Shown: piece after piece, positions 13,165 through 20,999 of the stretch
How positions within the stretch are numbered: the stretch's first letter is position 1
Layout: each line of letters starts with the position of its first letter
Assembly (NCBI GenBank): GCA_964625245.1
Contig: CAZVAN010000017.1
Span: forward strand, 1-22,833
Reading direction: 5' to 3'
Source: CAZVAN01 sp964625245
GTDB lineage: Bacteria > Patescibacteriota > Saccharimonadia > Saccharimonadales > UBA10212
Length of the DNA stretch: 22,833 nucleotides
Made by a program: the position numbers and the translations under genes
The notes under the pieces: model-generated
Told to the model about the DNA's origin: nothing
Seen by the model: the letters and a program-made list of their open reading frames with translations, nothing else
Database searches by the model: none

Positions 13165-13731
13165 TTAAATTTTGGCCAAAACCAGGGGGATTTTTTCAAA
13201 ATCCTCTATCAGGGTTTGGCGCATGCCGCCGTTATATAGAGCGGCTGCTGGGTGGAACAGTGGCATATAAATTTGGTCTTTATACCTTTTGGGTTGCCCG
13301 TGCACCTTGCTAATTTGCAGGCCCGGAAGCAAGCTATCCATGCTGTGACGACCCAGCGTAACTACAATCTTGGGCTTAATGACCTCTAGCTGAGCCCTTA
13401 GGTACGGTAAAAACTCCATCTTCTCGCTGGGCAACGGGTCGCGATTGTTTGGTGGGCGGTACTTCACGATGTTAGTTATGTAAACGTCAGACCGCTTGAG
13501 CCCGATACCCTCTAGCATCTCATTTAAGAAGCGGCCAGCGGCACCTACGAATGGCAAGCCTTGCTCATCCTCATTCTTGCCTGGCGCTTCGCCGATAAAT
13601 ACCAACTCGGCGTCCGGATTACCATCACCAAATACTAGCTGAGTAGCCGTTCCGGCTAAATCAGCGCAGACCTTATCGTCTAAGATTTGTTGCTTAATTT
13701 TATCCAACTCCGCTTGCTTAGCTTTTGTCAT
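13165..13731 (-). CDS. Uracil-DNA glycosylase, family-4-like, lacking Fe-S cysteines
   Basis: This 188-residue enzyme removes uracil from DNA in base excision repair. Motif A GEAPGKNEDEQG (47-58) with PFVGAAGRFLN, then YITNIVKYRPPNNRDP (84-99), and motif B HPAAALYN (160-167) place it in the family-4/5 UDG group. Typical members bind a 4Fe-4S cluster through four cysteines. Here only Cys22 exists: the Lys-Cys-Arg-Pro-Pro position is Tyr91 and the following Cys site is Phe107, and the N-terminal CxxC is broken. It probably folds without a cluster. The start ATG lies inside the last codons of pnp (14-base overlap), implying coupled translation, and rnj follows 46 bases after the stop. Confidence 0.85.
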   Translation of the reverse strand: MTKAKQAELDKIKQQILDDKVCADLAGTATQLVFGDGNPDAELVFIGEAPGKNEDEQGLPFVGAAGRFLNEMLEGIGLKRSDVYITNIVKYRPPNNRDPLPSEKMEFLPYLRAQLEVIKPKIVVTLGRHSMDSLLPGLQISKVHGQPKRYKDQIYMPLFHPAAALYNGGMRQTLIEDFEKIPLVLAKI

Positions 13732-15862
13732 TTTCGTTTAGTTCTCGATTTGCAGCTTTCATAGAAAGTTGCAGCCGACCGCGGTCGTCAATGGCTACAA
13801 GTTTCACGTTCACTTTGTCGCCCTCTTTAACTACGTCGCTTGGTTTTTCAACCCGCTGCTCACTCATTTCTGAAACGTGTACCAGTCCGTCTTTGCCCGG
13901 CAAAACTTGCACAAAGGCTCCAAAGTCCATGACACTAACTACCGGCGCGTCTCTATATATCTTGCCGACTTCCGGCTCCTGAGTGATATTCTCAATCCAC
14001 TGCCGGGCGGCATCTATCGATTTCTTGTCGGGGCTGGCAATCATTATCGTGCCATCATCTTTGATATCAATCTCTGCCCCGGTTTCGCCGGTAATTTTTT
14101 GAATCATTTCACCGCCCTTACCAATTACCTCCCGGATTTTATCGGGGTTTATCTGCATAGTCTCAACTCGTGGAGCGTACGGGCTCAACTCTTTACGCGG
14201 TTCTGGCAATACACTGATCATATGCTCCAGAATTTTAGCTCGGCCAACCTTGCCTTGTTCGAGCGCGCTGCGTAATATCTCAACCGGTAAGCCATGGACC
14301 TTCATGTCCATTTGTAGGGCTGTTATGCCCTTAGCTGTTCCGGCCACTTTAAAGTCCATGTCACCTGCAAAATCTTCAGCGTCTGCAATATCGCTCATAA
14401 TGTAGGGCTTGTCGCCTTCTAACATCAGACCCATGGCAATACCGCTGACCGGGGCCTTAAGGGGCACACCGGCATCCATTAATGCTAGGCAGCTAGAACA
14501 GGTAGCTGCCATGCTTGTGCTGCCGTTCTGGCTCATTATTTCGGTCACCGAGCGCATGGCATACGGAAATTCCGATTCTTCAGGCAAAACAGCCGACAGA
14601 GCCCGTTCGGCTAAATAACCATGGCCGATTTCGCGGCGTCCGGGTGATCCTAAACGGCGAACTTCACCTACTGTATAGCCAGGGGCATTATAGTGATGCA
14701 TATAGCGGCGCTCAGTTTCGCGCTCCATGGTATCAACCATCTGCGAATAGCTTAAAGGGGCTAGAGTAACGATGTTTAGAGCCTGAGTCATGCCGCGTGT
14801 AAACAGGCTGGAGCCATGGGCTCTGGGTAGTAGACTAACCTCACTTGAGAGCGGGCGGATTTCATCCAGTTTCCGGCCGTCAGGACGGATATTTTCCGCT
14901 ACGATCCCGGCTCGGACATCTTTATGCAGAGCCATTTGGAAGGCTTCATCATAATCTGATTTTAGGTCTTCAAACTCTTTACCAACTTTCTCCGCAAAAT
15001 ACTCGTGCATGCCAGTGCGCAAAACGCTGACTAGCTCATTACGCTCCGGATAAGCGGCTCGCAGGGCGGCTCCTAGTTTGTCCTCTAGCCAGACATCGAC
15101 GGTCTTCTGGATTTTTTCATCGGGCAACACTAGGGTGTATTCCTGAGGTGTTACACCCATTTTTGCTATGAGCTCTTTTTGCAACTTAATTGCCGGCTGA
15201 ATAGCCTTATGGGCATACGCTAGAGCCTCGGCGACCACTTCCTCGCTTACCTCTCGGGCGCCGGCCTCCACCATCATTATGGCGTCCTCGGTTCCGGCAA
15301 CTACCAGGTCAAGCTCGCCAGATTCTAGTTCTTCTATGTTCAAAAATGCCTGCGGCTTACCGTCCTTCAAGCCAACTCGAACGCTGGCTACCGGGCCATC
15401 AAATGGTGCGCCCGTCAGCATAAACGCCGCGCTCATGGCAATCATGGCGATAGCATCAGGCCTAAAGTTGGGGTCCATAGACAGTACCGAGGCAACTCCC
15501 TGCACTTCGTGTCGATAGCCTTTTGGCCATAACGGGCGGATGGGACGGTCAATCAGACGGCCAATCAAAATGGCTTCATCGCTTGGGCGTCCCTCACGCT
15601 TAATAAATCGGCTGCCGCTAATCTTGCCGGCTGCATAAAACTTTTCCTCGTAATCAATCGAGAGCGGGAAATAGTCCATACCAGTAACAACATTTGGGCC
15701 CACCATAGCTGTGCCTAGCACAACCGTGTCACCGTAGCGGGCCAAAACCGACGCACTGGTTCTAAAACCAACGCGGCCAATTTCCAGGCTTAACTCCCGA
15801 CCACAGAACTCTGTCGAAATTTTAATTATTTTTTTACCAAAGGGGTTTATGGTCTCTGCCAT
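13718..15862 (-). CDS. pnp: Polyribonucleotide nucleotidyltransferase (PNPase)
   Basis: PNPase degrades RNA 3' to 5' with phosphate. The 714 residues show two RNase PH domains (about 1-225 and 310-540), including FYAAGKISGSRFIKREGRP and RRLGSPGRREIGHGYLAERA, the active-site region MSDIADAEDFAGDMDFKVAGT, then a KH domain (INPDKIREVIGKGGEMIQ) and an S1 domain (DFGAFVQVLPGKDGLVHVSE). The frame opens 8 codons earlier, but ATG 15862 (MAETINPFGKK) is chosen because GAAAGGA lies 8 nt upstream. rpsO precedes it, the widely conserved rpsO-pnp order, with a long leader hairpin between. Its 3' end overlaps udg. Confidence 0.97.
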   Translation of the reverse strand: MAETINPFGKKIIKISTEFCGRELSLEIGRVGFRTSASVLARYGDTVVLGTAMVGPNVVTGMDYFPLSIDYEEKFYAAGKISGSRFIKREGRPSDEAILIGRLIDRPIRPLWPKGYRHEVQGVASVLSMDPNFRPDAIAMIAMSAAFMLTGAPFDGPVASVRVGLKDGKPQAFLNIEELESGELDLVVAGTEDAIMMVEAGAREVSEEVVAEALAYAHKAIQPAIKLQKELIAKMGVTPQEYTLVLPDEKIQKTVDVWLEDKLGAALRAAYPERNELVSVLRTGMHEYFAEKVGKEFEDLKSDYDEAFQMALHKDVRAGIVAENIRPDGRKLDEIRPLSSEVSLLPRAHGSSLFTRGMTQALNIVTLAPLSYSQMVDTMERETERRYMHHYNAPGYTVGEVRRLGSPGRREIGHGYLAERALSAVLPEESEFPYAMRSVTEIMSQNGSTSMAATCSSCLALMDAGVPLKAPVSGIAMGLMLEGDKPYIMSDIADAEDFAGDMDFKVAGTAKGITALQMDMKVHGLPVEILRSALEQGKVGRAKILEHMISVLPEPRKELSPYAPRVETMQINPDKIREVIGKGGEMIQKITGETGAEIDIKDDGTIMIASPDKKSIDAARQWIENITQEPEVGKIYRDAPVVSVMDFGAFVQVLPGKDGLVHVSEMSEQRVEKPSDVVKEGDKVNVKLVAIDDRGRLQLSMKAANRELNENDKS

Positions 15863-15903
15863 ATTTATATTCCTTTCACGTTTCACTCGTGTTCAGGGTG
15901 CAA

Positions 15904-15946
15904 ATATATCAGCCACTTGTGCTTGTTTTTACGTCTGGCAATATAT
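15904..15946 (-). promoter_or_regulatory. Imperfect hairpin in the pnp leader
   Basis: ATATAT-T-GCCA pairs with TGGC-TG-ATATAT across a 20-nt loop in the 168-base rpsO-pnp spacer, about 42 nt before the pnp ATG. In E. coli a leader hairpin at this place is cut by RNase III and mediates PNPase autoregulation. Similar use here is inference. Confidence 0.35.
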
Positions 15947-16000
15947 CTGAGGCTCTGACCACGAATGGTTAATTTTCCTCTTAAAAGTGCACAAGCTTGT

Positions 16001-16013
16001 CCGCTAGCAGCGG
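16001..16013 (-). other. Small GC hairpin after rpsO
   Basis: CCGCT-GCT-AGCGG begins 18 bases after the rpsO stop. The downstream bases on the minus strand are not T-rich until CTTTTAAG about 20 nt later, so it may be a weak terminator or an mRNA-end hairpin between rpsO and pnp. Confidence 0.35.
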
Positions 16014-16030
16014 CTTATAGTTTGGGTACT

Positions 16031-16297
16031 TTAGCGGCGGATGCCGAGTTTTTTGATTAGAGCTAGGTATTCTTCCCCGCTTTGCTCAGCGATGTATTTC
16101 AACAGTCTTTTTCGTTTACCAACTAGTTGCAACAGTGCTCGGCGAGCGGCAAAATCGTGCTTGTTCTTCTTCATGTGGTCAGTTAGCTCACCAATACGAG
16201 CAGTCATGATTCCAACCTGCACAGCAGGTGAACCGGTATCAGTCTTGTGTACTTGAAGATCAGATGTGATCTTCGCCTTTTTCTCTCTTACGATCAT
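16031..16297 (-). CDS. rpsO: 30S ribosomal protein uS15
   Basis: This 88-residue protein binds the central 16S rRNA junction early in 30S assembly. It shows the family order DTGSPAVQVGIMTARIGELTDHM, then the basic HKHD-like segment (NKHDFAARRALLQLVGKRKRLL) and YIAEQSGEEYLALIKKLGIRR. Length is normal (88-90). It has its own promoter right after the truB stop and heads the rpsO-pnp-udg-rnj transcript. The predicted leader is only about 5 nt, without a Shine-Dalgarno. Confidence 0.97.
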   Translation of the reverse strand: MIVREKKAKITSDLQVHKTDTGSPAVQVGIMTARIGELTDHMKKNKHDFAARRALLQLVGKRKRLLKYIAEQSGEEYLALIKKLGIRR

Positions 16298-16309
16298 CTG
16301 TTAGGCACA

Positions 16310-16338
16310 ATTGTAACACAGTAACCCATGTTTGGCAA
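16310..16338 (-). promoter_or_regulatory. Promoter of rpsO-pnp-udg-rnj
   Basis: TTGCCA (-35, 16333-16338), a 17-nt spacer and TACAAT (-10, 16310-16315) with an upstream TGT extended -10. The predicted start is near 16302-16303, about 5 nt before the ATG at 16297. Confidence 0.6.
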
Positions 16339-17016
16339 TTAGGTTTTTAGTGTTCTAGTAAGTGTTTCGTAGTCTAAATTATCCAAAGTCAGGGCGCCAG
16401 CTATGCCGAATTTGCCCACTTTAGTGCGGCGCAGATTTGAAAGATACGCCCCAGTCTTCAATTTATGTCCGATGTCCTCTGCCAGTGAACGAATGTAAGT
16501 GCCGCTGCTAACATGAACTGTGAATTTAAGTTTAGGGTACTTATAATCAACACTATCTAAGGAGAGAATCGTCGCTTTTCGGGGCTCCATTTTTACCTGC
16601 TTGCCCGCCCTAGCTAGTTTATACGCTCGCTGGCCGCCAACTTTTATGGCGCTATAGGCCGGTGGCGTTTGAGTAATTTCGCCTACGAATTTGTTCAGAG
16701 CATTATTAATATCGGTTAGTGATGGCCTGTGAACACTTTTTCGAACAATATCACCTTCCCTGTCGGCGGTAGTACTCACCGCACCAAGAGTTAACTCGGC
16801 TTCATAGACCTTGTCTAGCTTGCTAAATTCACCAGCTCTTTTGGTATAAGACCCCAAGACCAAAATTAAAAGCCCGGTGGCGGCAGGATCTAGGGTGCCC
16901 GTGTGCCCAACTTTAACTTTCCTGCCTACAGCCTCAGACACCGTACGCCGAACGCGGGCAACGGCGCCAAAACTGGATATGCCTTCTGGCTTATCAACTA
17001 ACTGATAACCATCCAT
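16339..17016 (-). CDS. truB: tRNA pseudouridine(55) synthase TruB
   Basis: TruB converts U55 of the tRNA T arm to pseudouridine. The 225-residue protein holds the catalytic motif GHTGTLDPAATGLL with Asp43, the KVYEAELTLGAVSTTADREG segment, YSAIKVGGQRAYKLAR and SSGTYIRSLAEDIG. It is short because the C-terminal PUA domain of E. coli TruB is missing, as in several small-genome bacteria. It follows the degenerate DHH gene by 20 bases, echoing the common nrnA-truB order. A perfect TATAAT ends 7 nt before its ATG, and there is no Shine-Dalgarno, so a leaderless message is predicted in addition to any read-through. Confidence 0.95.
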   Translation of the reverse strand: MDGYQLVDKPEGISSFGAVARVRRTVSEAVGRKVKVGHTGTLDPAATGLLILVLGSYTKRAGEFSKLDKVYEAELTLGAVSTTADREGDIVRKSVHRPSLTDINNALNKFVGEITQTPPAYSAIKVGGQRAYKLARAGKQVKMEPRKATILSLDSVDYKYPKLKFTVHVSSGTYIRSLAEDIGHKLKTGAYLSNLRRTKVGKFGIAGALTLDNLDYETLTRTLKT

Positions 17017-17023
17017 CCGGCTG

Positions 17024-17029
17024 ATTATA
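17024..17029 (-). promoter_or_regulatory. -10 box giving a predicted leaderless truB mRNA
   Basis: TATAAT ends 7 nt before the truB ATG, within the 20-base gap after the upstream stop. The -35 region is poor. Confidence 0.45.
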
Positions 17030-17036
17030 GCTCTAT

Positions 17037-18638
17037 TTAGGAGTTATTGTTAGAAACGACGTTGTTCGCCGCCGGTTTGAATGGCGGTGGAATAATTACT
17101 CCTTGAGCCGGCATTAACGGAGGAGGAAGCGGTGGTGGCGCCGCAGGTGCTGTTTGGTCATTTGGTGGCGTAGGGTGCAAATTATCGGCTAAGGGGGAAG
17201 CGTTTAGCGATTGCACCGGCGAACTCGCTGGATCAAACGGCGCCGCCAGTAGTGCACTGTCAACGGCACTGCGGGCGTCATCAACAACCGGACTGGCTGT
17301 CGGCGGCGGGATGCTCAGATTAGGAAGCTCATGTGATGGCGGCGTTACGTCCGGCGCGTGGCCTATCATGCCCCCTCTTTCACCTTGAGCCATGTTATCA
17401 ATTCCCTCTCCTGCTGAATCCGCCCTCCATTCTGGCTGAGTATTAGCGGTAAAAGCGGTTTCCATCAATGGACTACCGTTAAGCGGCGACAGAAGAGTGT
17501 GCGAGCCAGGCATAGAACTTTGCCTTACCGGCTCTTTGGCCGGGGTGTACAGAGCACCGGGCGCAGGCAGCGGTGTAGTGTCGGGGCGTATTTGTGGTAA
17601 TGAAGCTGCATTGCGAGCTTCTTCGGCCTGCTTCTTTGCCGTTTCGGCCTCTATAGCTTTTTGGGCGGCAATCTCGGCCAGACGCTTCAAGTTACCCTCG
17701 GGATCAATCATTATTTCGTTCGATGAAACATTCACCTCAGCCGAGTTTGTCGGACTGGCGATGTCATGCGAAACTTCTAGCGAGCCGTCAGAAGACTTGA
17801 GTTCCCCGGGTGGTGCAGCCGGTTTAGGGGATTTGGGCGGCTGGTTGTCCGGTGACCACGGCAGTGTTACAGCCGTGGGCGGGGGCTCTGGAGGTTCTAG
17901 CTTGCTGGCAATTAGTTGCTGATTAGCACCGGCGGCCATAAGCTGGGCGCTCATTGTCATAACTTTTGAAGAGGTTCGGTTATTTGAGAATCTAACTGTC
18001 TCGGCTACGATACCTGTCAAAAAAGCTGTGGCTATTTGGCCATCTATCAGATTAGAGCCAAAGGTTTCGCTCATAGCGGCTAACATTTCACTCAGGCTAC
18101 TGGCCGATGGATCTTGCCAGTTTATTTGGCCAAGATTTGGCGCTTTGCCGGGGCCGGCGTTAATTGATACTACGGTTGCGTCATGTAAAATTCGTCCGTG
18201 GGCTGTGATGGCCGCGTCCAGTTGTTTTTGATCCTTAACTCCCAGTGCCAAAACAACTTCAACGTTATAATCACCTTGGCTAAAAACTAGGTCTTTTTCG
18301 CTCAGGCTGGTTTTGTACGGTGTTATAAAAATACGAACAAATTGATCTTCCACCTTATAGCGCAGCTTGTCAGCCTTAGCTTTGTCCAAGGATATTATAA
18401 AATCACGCAAGGAGTCAGTATTGGTCTCGATAGTCTTTTCCGGCTGTAAAAACTCAATTGTTGAGGGTACCTTGCCCGAAAAAACAGCGGTGGCATGCTT
18501 ATTTAATTTATTGAGCAGTAGGGTCAAACCAATACAAGCCGCCAACTGATCCACCGAAGGATCAGTACTGACAGTTACGAGGATGTTGGTAGCTTGTTTT
18601 ATCCGCTCCGCTACCTGTTGTTTAGCCTGCGCGTCCAT
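17037..18638 (-). CDS. Degenerate DHH-family protein with proline-rich tail
   Basis: The 533-residue product has an N-terminal half (1-245) that follows the NrnA/RecJ-like DHH layout: VTVSTDPSVDQLAACIGL (21-38) at motif I, LALGVKDQKQL (130-140) at motif II, VVSINAGPGKAPNLG (156-170) where Asp-His-His should be, NWQDPSASSLSEML, and GIVAETVRF (209-217) at the DTxxF motif. The DHH triad itself is Asn-Ala-Gly, the motif I His is absent and the motif IV Asp is Glu, so metal binding and catalysis are probably lost. Residues 250-533 are Pro/Ala/Ser-rich and likely disordered. Position next to truB fits the usual nrnA site. No Shine-Dalgarno; a weak GATAAT (18688-18693) lies upstream. A scaffold or nucleotide/RNA-binding role is only conjecture. 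Confidence 0.65.
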   Translation of the reverse strand: MDAQAKQQVAERIKQATNILVTVSTDPSVDQLAACIGLTLLLNKLNKHATAVFSGKVPSTIEFLQPEKTIETNTDSLRDFIISLDKAKADKLRYKVEDQFVRIFITPYKTSLSEKDLVFSQGDYNVEVVLALGVKDQKQLDAAITAHGRILHDATVVSINAGPGKAPNLGQINWQDPSASSLSEMLAAMSETFGSNLIDGQIATAFLTGIVAETVRFSNNRTSSKVMTMSAQLMAAGANQQLIASKLEPPEPPPTAVTLPWSPDNQPPKSPKPAAPPGELKSSDGSLEVSHDIASPTNSAEVNVSSNEIMIDPEGNLKRLAEIAAQKAIEAETAKKQAEEARNAASLPQIRPDTTPLPAPGALYTPAKEPVRQSSMPGSHTLLSPLNGSPLMETAFTANTQPEWRADSAGEGIDNMAQGERGGMIGHAPDVTPPSHELPNLSIPPPTASPVVDDARSAVDSALLAAPFDPASSPVQSLNASPLADNLHPTPPNDQTAPAAPPPLPPPLMPAQGVIIPPPFKPAANNVVSNNNS

Positions 18639-18729
18639 ATTGTTTTTTGTTTAAGAAGGTTTTTGTTAGCTAACTTCTTACCATCAGATTATCATTGAGC
18701 AGACCAATACGCAAGTAACTTTATGACCC

Positions 18730-18758
18730 TTTACAAACAGGGGTTACGTCTGTATAGT
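18730..18758 (+). promoter_or_regulatory. Promoter of rpsT
   Basis: TTTACA (-35, 18730-18735), a 17-nt spacer and TATAGT (-10, 18753-18758). The -10 ends 8 nt before the ATG at 18767, so transcription should begin at or within 1-2 nt of the start codon. Confidence 0.6.
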
Positions 18759-18766
18759 AGGGTTTC

Positions 18767-19147
18767 ATGCCAATTATTAAATCTGCGAAAAAGCGCGTGA
18801 AGGTGGCCAACAAGGCCAATGCTCGTAATGCCAAGACCAAGCGCACAATGCGTGAGGCTCTTAAAGCTTTTAACGCCGCTGTCATAGCCGGCAATTCCAC
18901 TCAAATTTCCAAGACCGAAAAAGAAGCTGTTAGTGCAGTTGATAAAGCTGCTAAAAAAGCTGTTATCCATAAAAACAAAGCTGCCCGCATAAAGGCCAAG
19001 CTAGCTGCACAGACTAAAGCCAAAGGTGTTAAACCAGCCAAATCTGCAGTCAAGAAAGCACCAGCTAAAGCGACAGTCAAGATAGCCCCCGCTAAAAAGA
19101 CTGCTGCGAAGAAACCTACTGCCAAAAAAACTACTCCTAAGAAGTAG
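18767..19147 (+). CDS. rpsT: 30S ribosomal protein bS20 with histone-H1-like tail
   Basis: bS20 binds 16S rRNA early in small-subunit assembly. Residues 1-86 match the family (PIIKSAKKRVKVANKANARN; LKAFNAAVIAG; AVDKAAKKAVIHKNKAARIKAKL). The normal protein ends there, but this one continues with about 40 residues of Lys, Ala, Pro and Thr containing repeated PAK/KK units, similar to histone H1 or HU tails. It is a single-gene unit on the plus strand with its own promoter and a predicted leaderless message. It is divergent from the DHH gene and convergent with holA. Confidence 0.95.
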   Translation: MPIIKSAKKRVKVANKANARNAKTKRTMREALKAFNAAVIAGNSTQISKTEKEAVSAVDKAAKKAVIHKNKAARIKAKLAAQTKAKGVKPAKSAVKKAPAKATVKIAPAKKTAAKKPTAKKTTPKK

Positions 19148-19164
19148 TTCTGGCAGTTACTTCT
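19140..19164. terminator. Weak hairpin between rpsT and holA
   Basis: AGAAGTA (19140-19146) pairs with TACTTCT (19158-19164) around an 11-nt loop, covering both stop regions of the convergent genes. The stem is only 7 bp and there is no clear T tract. Confidence 0.3.
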
Positions 19165-20077
19165 ATAGGGATATTACGAAGTTTTTTAGGGCTTCATCTA
19201 TATCCACTGCTGAAATTTTTGACTCGTAGTCTATAGTAGCAACCTCATTAACCATCTCGCCCAGGCGCTTAGTTGTTATCTTATTAGCTAAACCCTGGGC
19301 TTTGGTTAGCGGGTATGGATTGAGCTTAGCTTCCTTAGCTATCTGCGTAGGGTTCTTACCGGCTCCGTATTGAGCTAGCGCCAGAAGGTGCAGCTGCCAG
19401 ATAATTAAAGCCAGTATGTTTTGGGGCTCTACCTTTTGAGCCCGCTGGTCTTCGTAAAGTTCTAGGGCTCTAGCTTTGTTGCCGGCAAAGGCCGCGTCCA
19501 GCAGGTCAAATATCTTACTCTGGGGCGTTTTTTCGGTTAATAAATCTATGGTTTGCCTAGTGATTTGGTGATTATATAGAGCCAGTTTTTCAAGCTCGTT
19601 GTATAAAATTGCTTGGTTTAAACCAACCCGCTCTACTAAATAATTGGCGTCTGAGGTGTTGAGTTTACTACCAATTTTATGAGCTTCTTCAACCAGCCAA
19701 TTAGCCAATTGACGGCCGTCTAACTCCTTAAATTCTTCAAGCTGTGTCTTAGAGCTCAGAGTCTTGTAGTACGATGTACGCTTGTCCGGAAACGGTTCAT
19801 AGATAATAAGTTCGGTGCTTGATTCAGTTGAGCTAATTATTTGTTCGATTTGCTCAGCCGCGATTTTATTAGAACCAAGTTCGCGTAACACCACCATTTT
19901 TTTGCTCGACAAAAATGGCAAGCTGGAAACCGCATCGATAATAACTTGGGCTTCCACGTCTGAAGCGTCTATGCGCTCAACTGCTAAGTCTCCATTTTCA
20001 ACCACAAAATCAGACATCAACCGATTTAGACGCTTGAGCAGTAGAAGGCTATTTGGGCCAGTTAGAGTTACTGTCAT
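19163..20077 (-). CDS. holA: DNA polymerase III subunit delta
   Basis: HolA is the clamp-loader delta subunit that opens the sliding clamp. The 304-residue protein fits the family: an N-terminal AAA-like part (NSLLLLKRLNRLMSDF; SSLPFLSSKKMVVLREL), ELIIYEPFPDKRTSYYKTL, a helical middle (ELDGRQLANWLVEEAHK; LVERVGLNQAILYNELEKL) and a C-terminal collar (NILALIIWQLHLLALAQY; IDYESKISAVDIDEAL). It has no Walker A, as expected for delta. The open frame extends 29 codons further, but ATG 20077 is chosen: it overlaps the mutM stop as ATGA, a coupled start, and begins at a natural strand (MTVTLTGPNS). Confidence 0.88.
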   Translation of the reverse strand: MTVTLTGPNSLLLLKRLNRLMSDFVVENGDLAVERIDASDVEAQVIIDAVSSLPFLSSKKMVVLRELGSNKIAAEQIEQIISSTESSTELIIYEPFPDKRTSYYKTLSSKTQLEEFKELDGRQLANWLVEEAHKIGSKLNTSDANYLVERVGLNQAILYNELEKLALYNHQITRQTIDLLTEKTPQSKIFDLLDAAFAGNKARALELYEDQRAQKVEPQNILALIIWQLHLLALAQYGAGKNPTQIAKEAKLNPYPLTKAQGLANKITTKRLGEMVNEVATIDYESKISAVDIDEALKNFVISL

Positions 20078-20955
20078 TTGAGTTTCCTCGGCTGTTCTTG
20101 ACAGTGAGGACAAAAGTGCGTGCCGCGGGCGGCAACTCGTGTTTTTCCGATTGTTGTGCCGCAACGTGGGCAGGCTTGGCCTTCTTTCCTGAAGACGTTG
20201 GCGAAGGTTAAATAGCTACCCTTTTTACCTTCTGAATCAACATAGTTTCTATCTGTGCTGCCACCCTTTTCAATGCTTAGGTTCAAGACGTCACGCAGAG
20301 CACTATAGAGGGCTACTAACTTAGCTTTTGGAACAGCAGAGACTGAGGTAGCCGGGTGGATTTTAGCAGCCCACAAAGACTCATCGGCATAGATGTTACC
20401 AACGCCGGCTAGAATAGTCTGGTCAAGTAGCACGGATTTGATGTTGCTGTTTTTGCGCCGCATTAACCTCAACACAAATACATCTACGGTAAAGTCATCT
20501 TCCAGGGGTTCCGGACCGAACTTTTTAAAGAAGTCTATCTCGGGTAGTTCTATGGTTGGAATGAGACGTACCCAGCCGAATTTACGCTGGTCGTTAAAAT
20601 AAAGCTTACTGCCATTAGTAAAATCGATAGTTACTCTGGTGGATTTTACTGGCAGTTCGGCCACCAATTCTTTGTTTGGGTGCCCTGCCCCAAATCTTTC
20701 TTTCCCCACATAGATTAACTGGCCGGTCATCTTTAAATGAATTACCAGCGAGTACCCGGTAGAGAGTTCTATCATTAGCACTTTTGCACGACGTCGCACA
20801 TTATTAATTTTCGACTTAATCATAAAACGCGCAACATCGGCTGGGGCATTTGGGAAAGATTTTTGCCAGTCGTGGTGAACATCGGCAATAACTAACCCGG
20901 GCAACAGCTTAGCTAGGCCAATTTTTATTGTTTCGACTTCGGGTAACTCCGGCAT
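20074..20955 (-). CDS. mutM: Formamidopyrimidine-DNA glycosylase
   Basis: MutM excises 8-oxoguanine and formamidopyrimidines and nicks the abasic site. The 293-residue protein starts with the catalytic PELPEVE (Pro2 nucleophile, Glu3), has the conserved basic region RRRAKVL and IHLKMTGQL, a helix-two-turn-helix region (LLDQTILAGVGNIYADESLW), the KGGSTDRNYVDSEGKKGSY segment and a complete zinc finger CPRC-x16-CPHC at the end. All expected residues are present. It shares a 4-base ATGA overlap with holA downstream. A TATAAT 7 nt before the ATG and the absence of a Shine-Dalgarno predict a leaderless mRNA. It is divergent from the DciA-like gene. Confidence 0.96.
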   Translation of the reverse strand: MPELPEVETIKIGLAKLLPGLVIADVHHDWQKSFPNAPADVARFMIKSKINNVRRRAKVLMIELSTGYSLVIHLKMTGQLIYVGKERFGAGHPNKELVAELPVKSTRVTIDFTNGSKLYFNDQRKFGWVRLIPTIELPEIDFFKKFGPEPLEDDFTVDVFVLRLMRRKNSNIKSVLLDQTILAGVGNIYADESLWAAKIHPATSVSAVPKAKLVALYSALRDVLNLSIEKGGSTDRNYVDSEGKKGSYLTFANVFRKEGQACPRCGTTIGKTRVAARGTHFCPHCQEQPRKLK

Positions 20956-20962
20956 AGGCTAA

Positions 20963-20968
20963 ATTATA
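20963..20968 (-). promoter_or_regulatory. -10 box giving a predicted leaderless mutM-holA mRNA
   Basis: A perfect TATAAT ends 7 nt before the mutM ATG. The -35 is weak. Confidence 0.5.
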
Positions 20969-20999
20969 AACTCTTAGACGCTATACTAGGTGGTGTAAT

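Noticed and set aside
20078..20164. Longer holA start
   Set aside because: The extra residues lie inside mutM coding sequence and are not HolA-like; the ATGA overlap gives the natural start.
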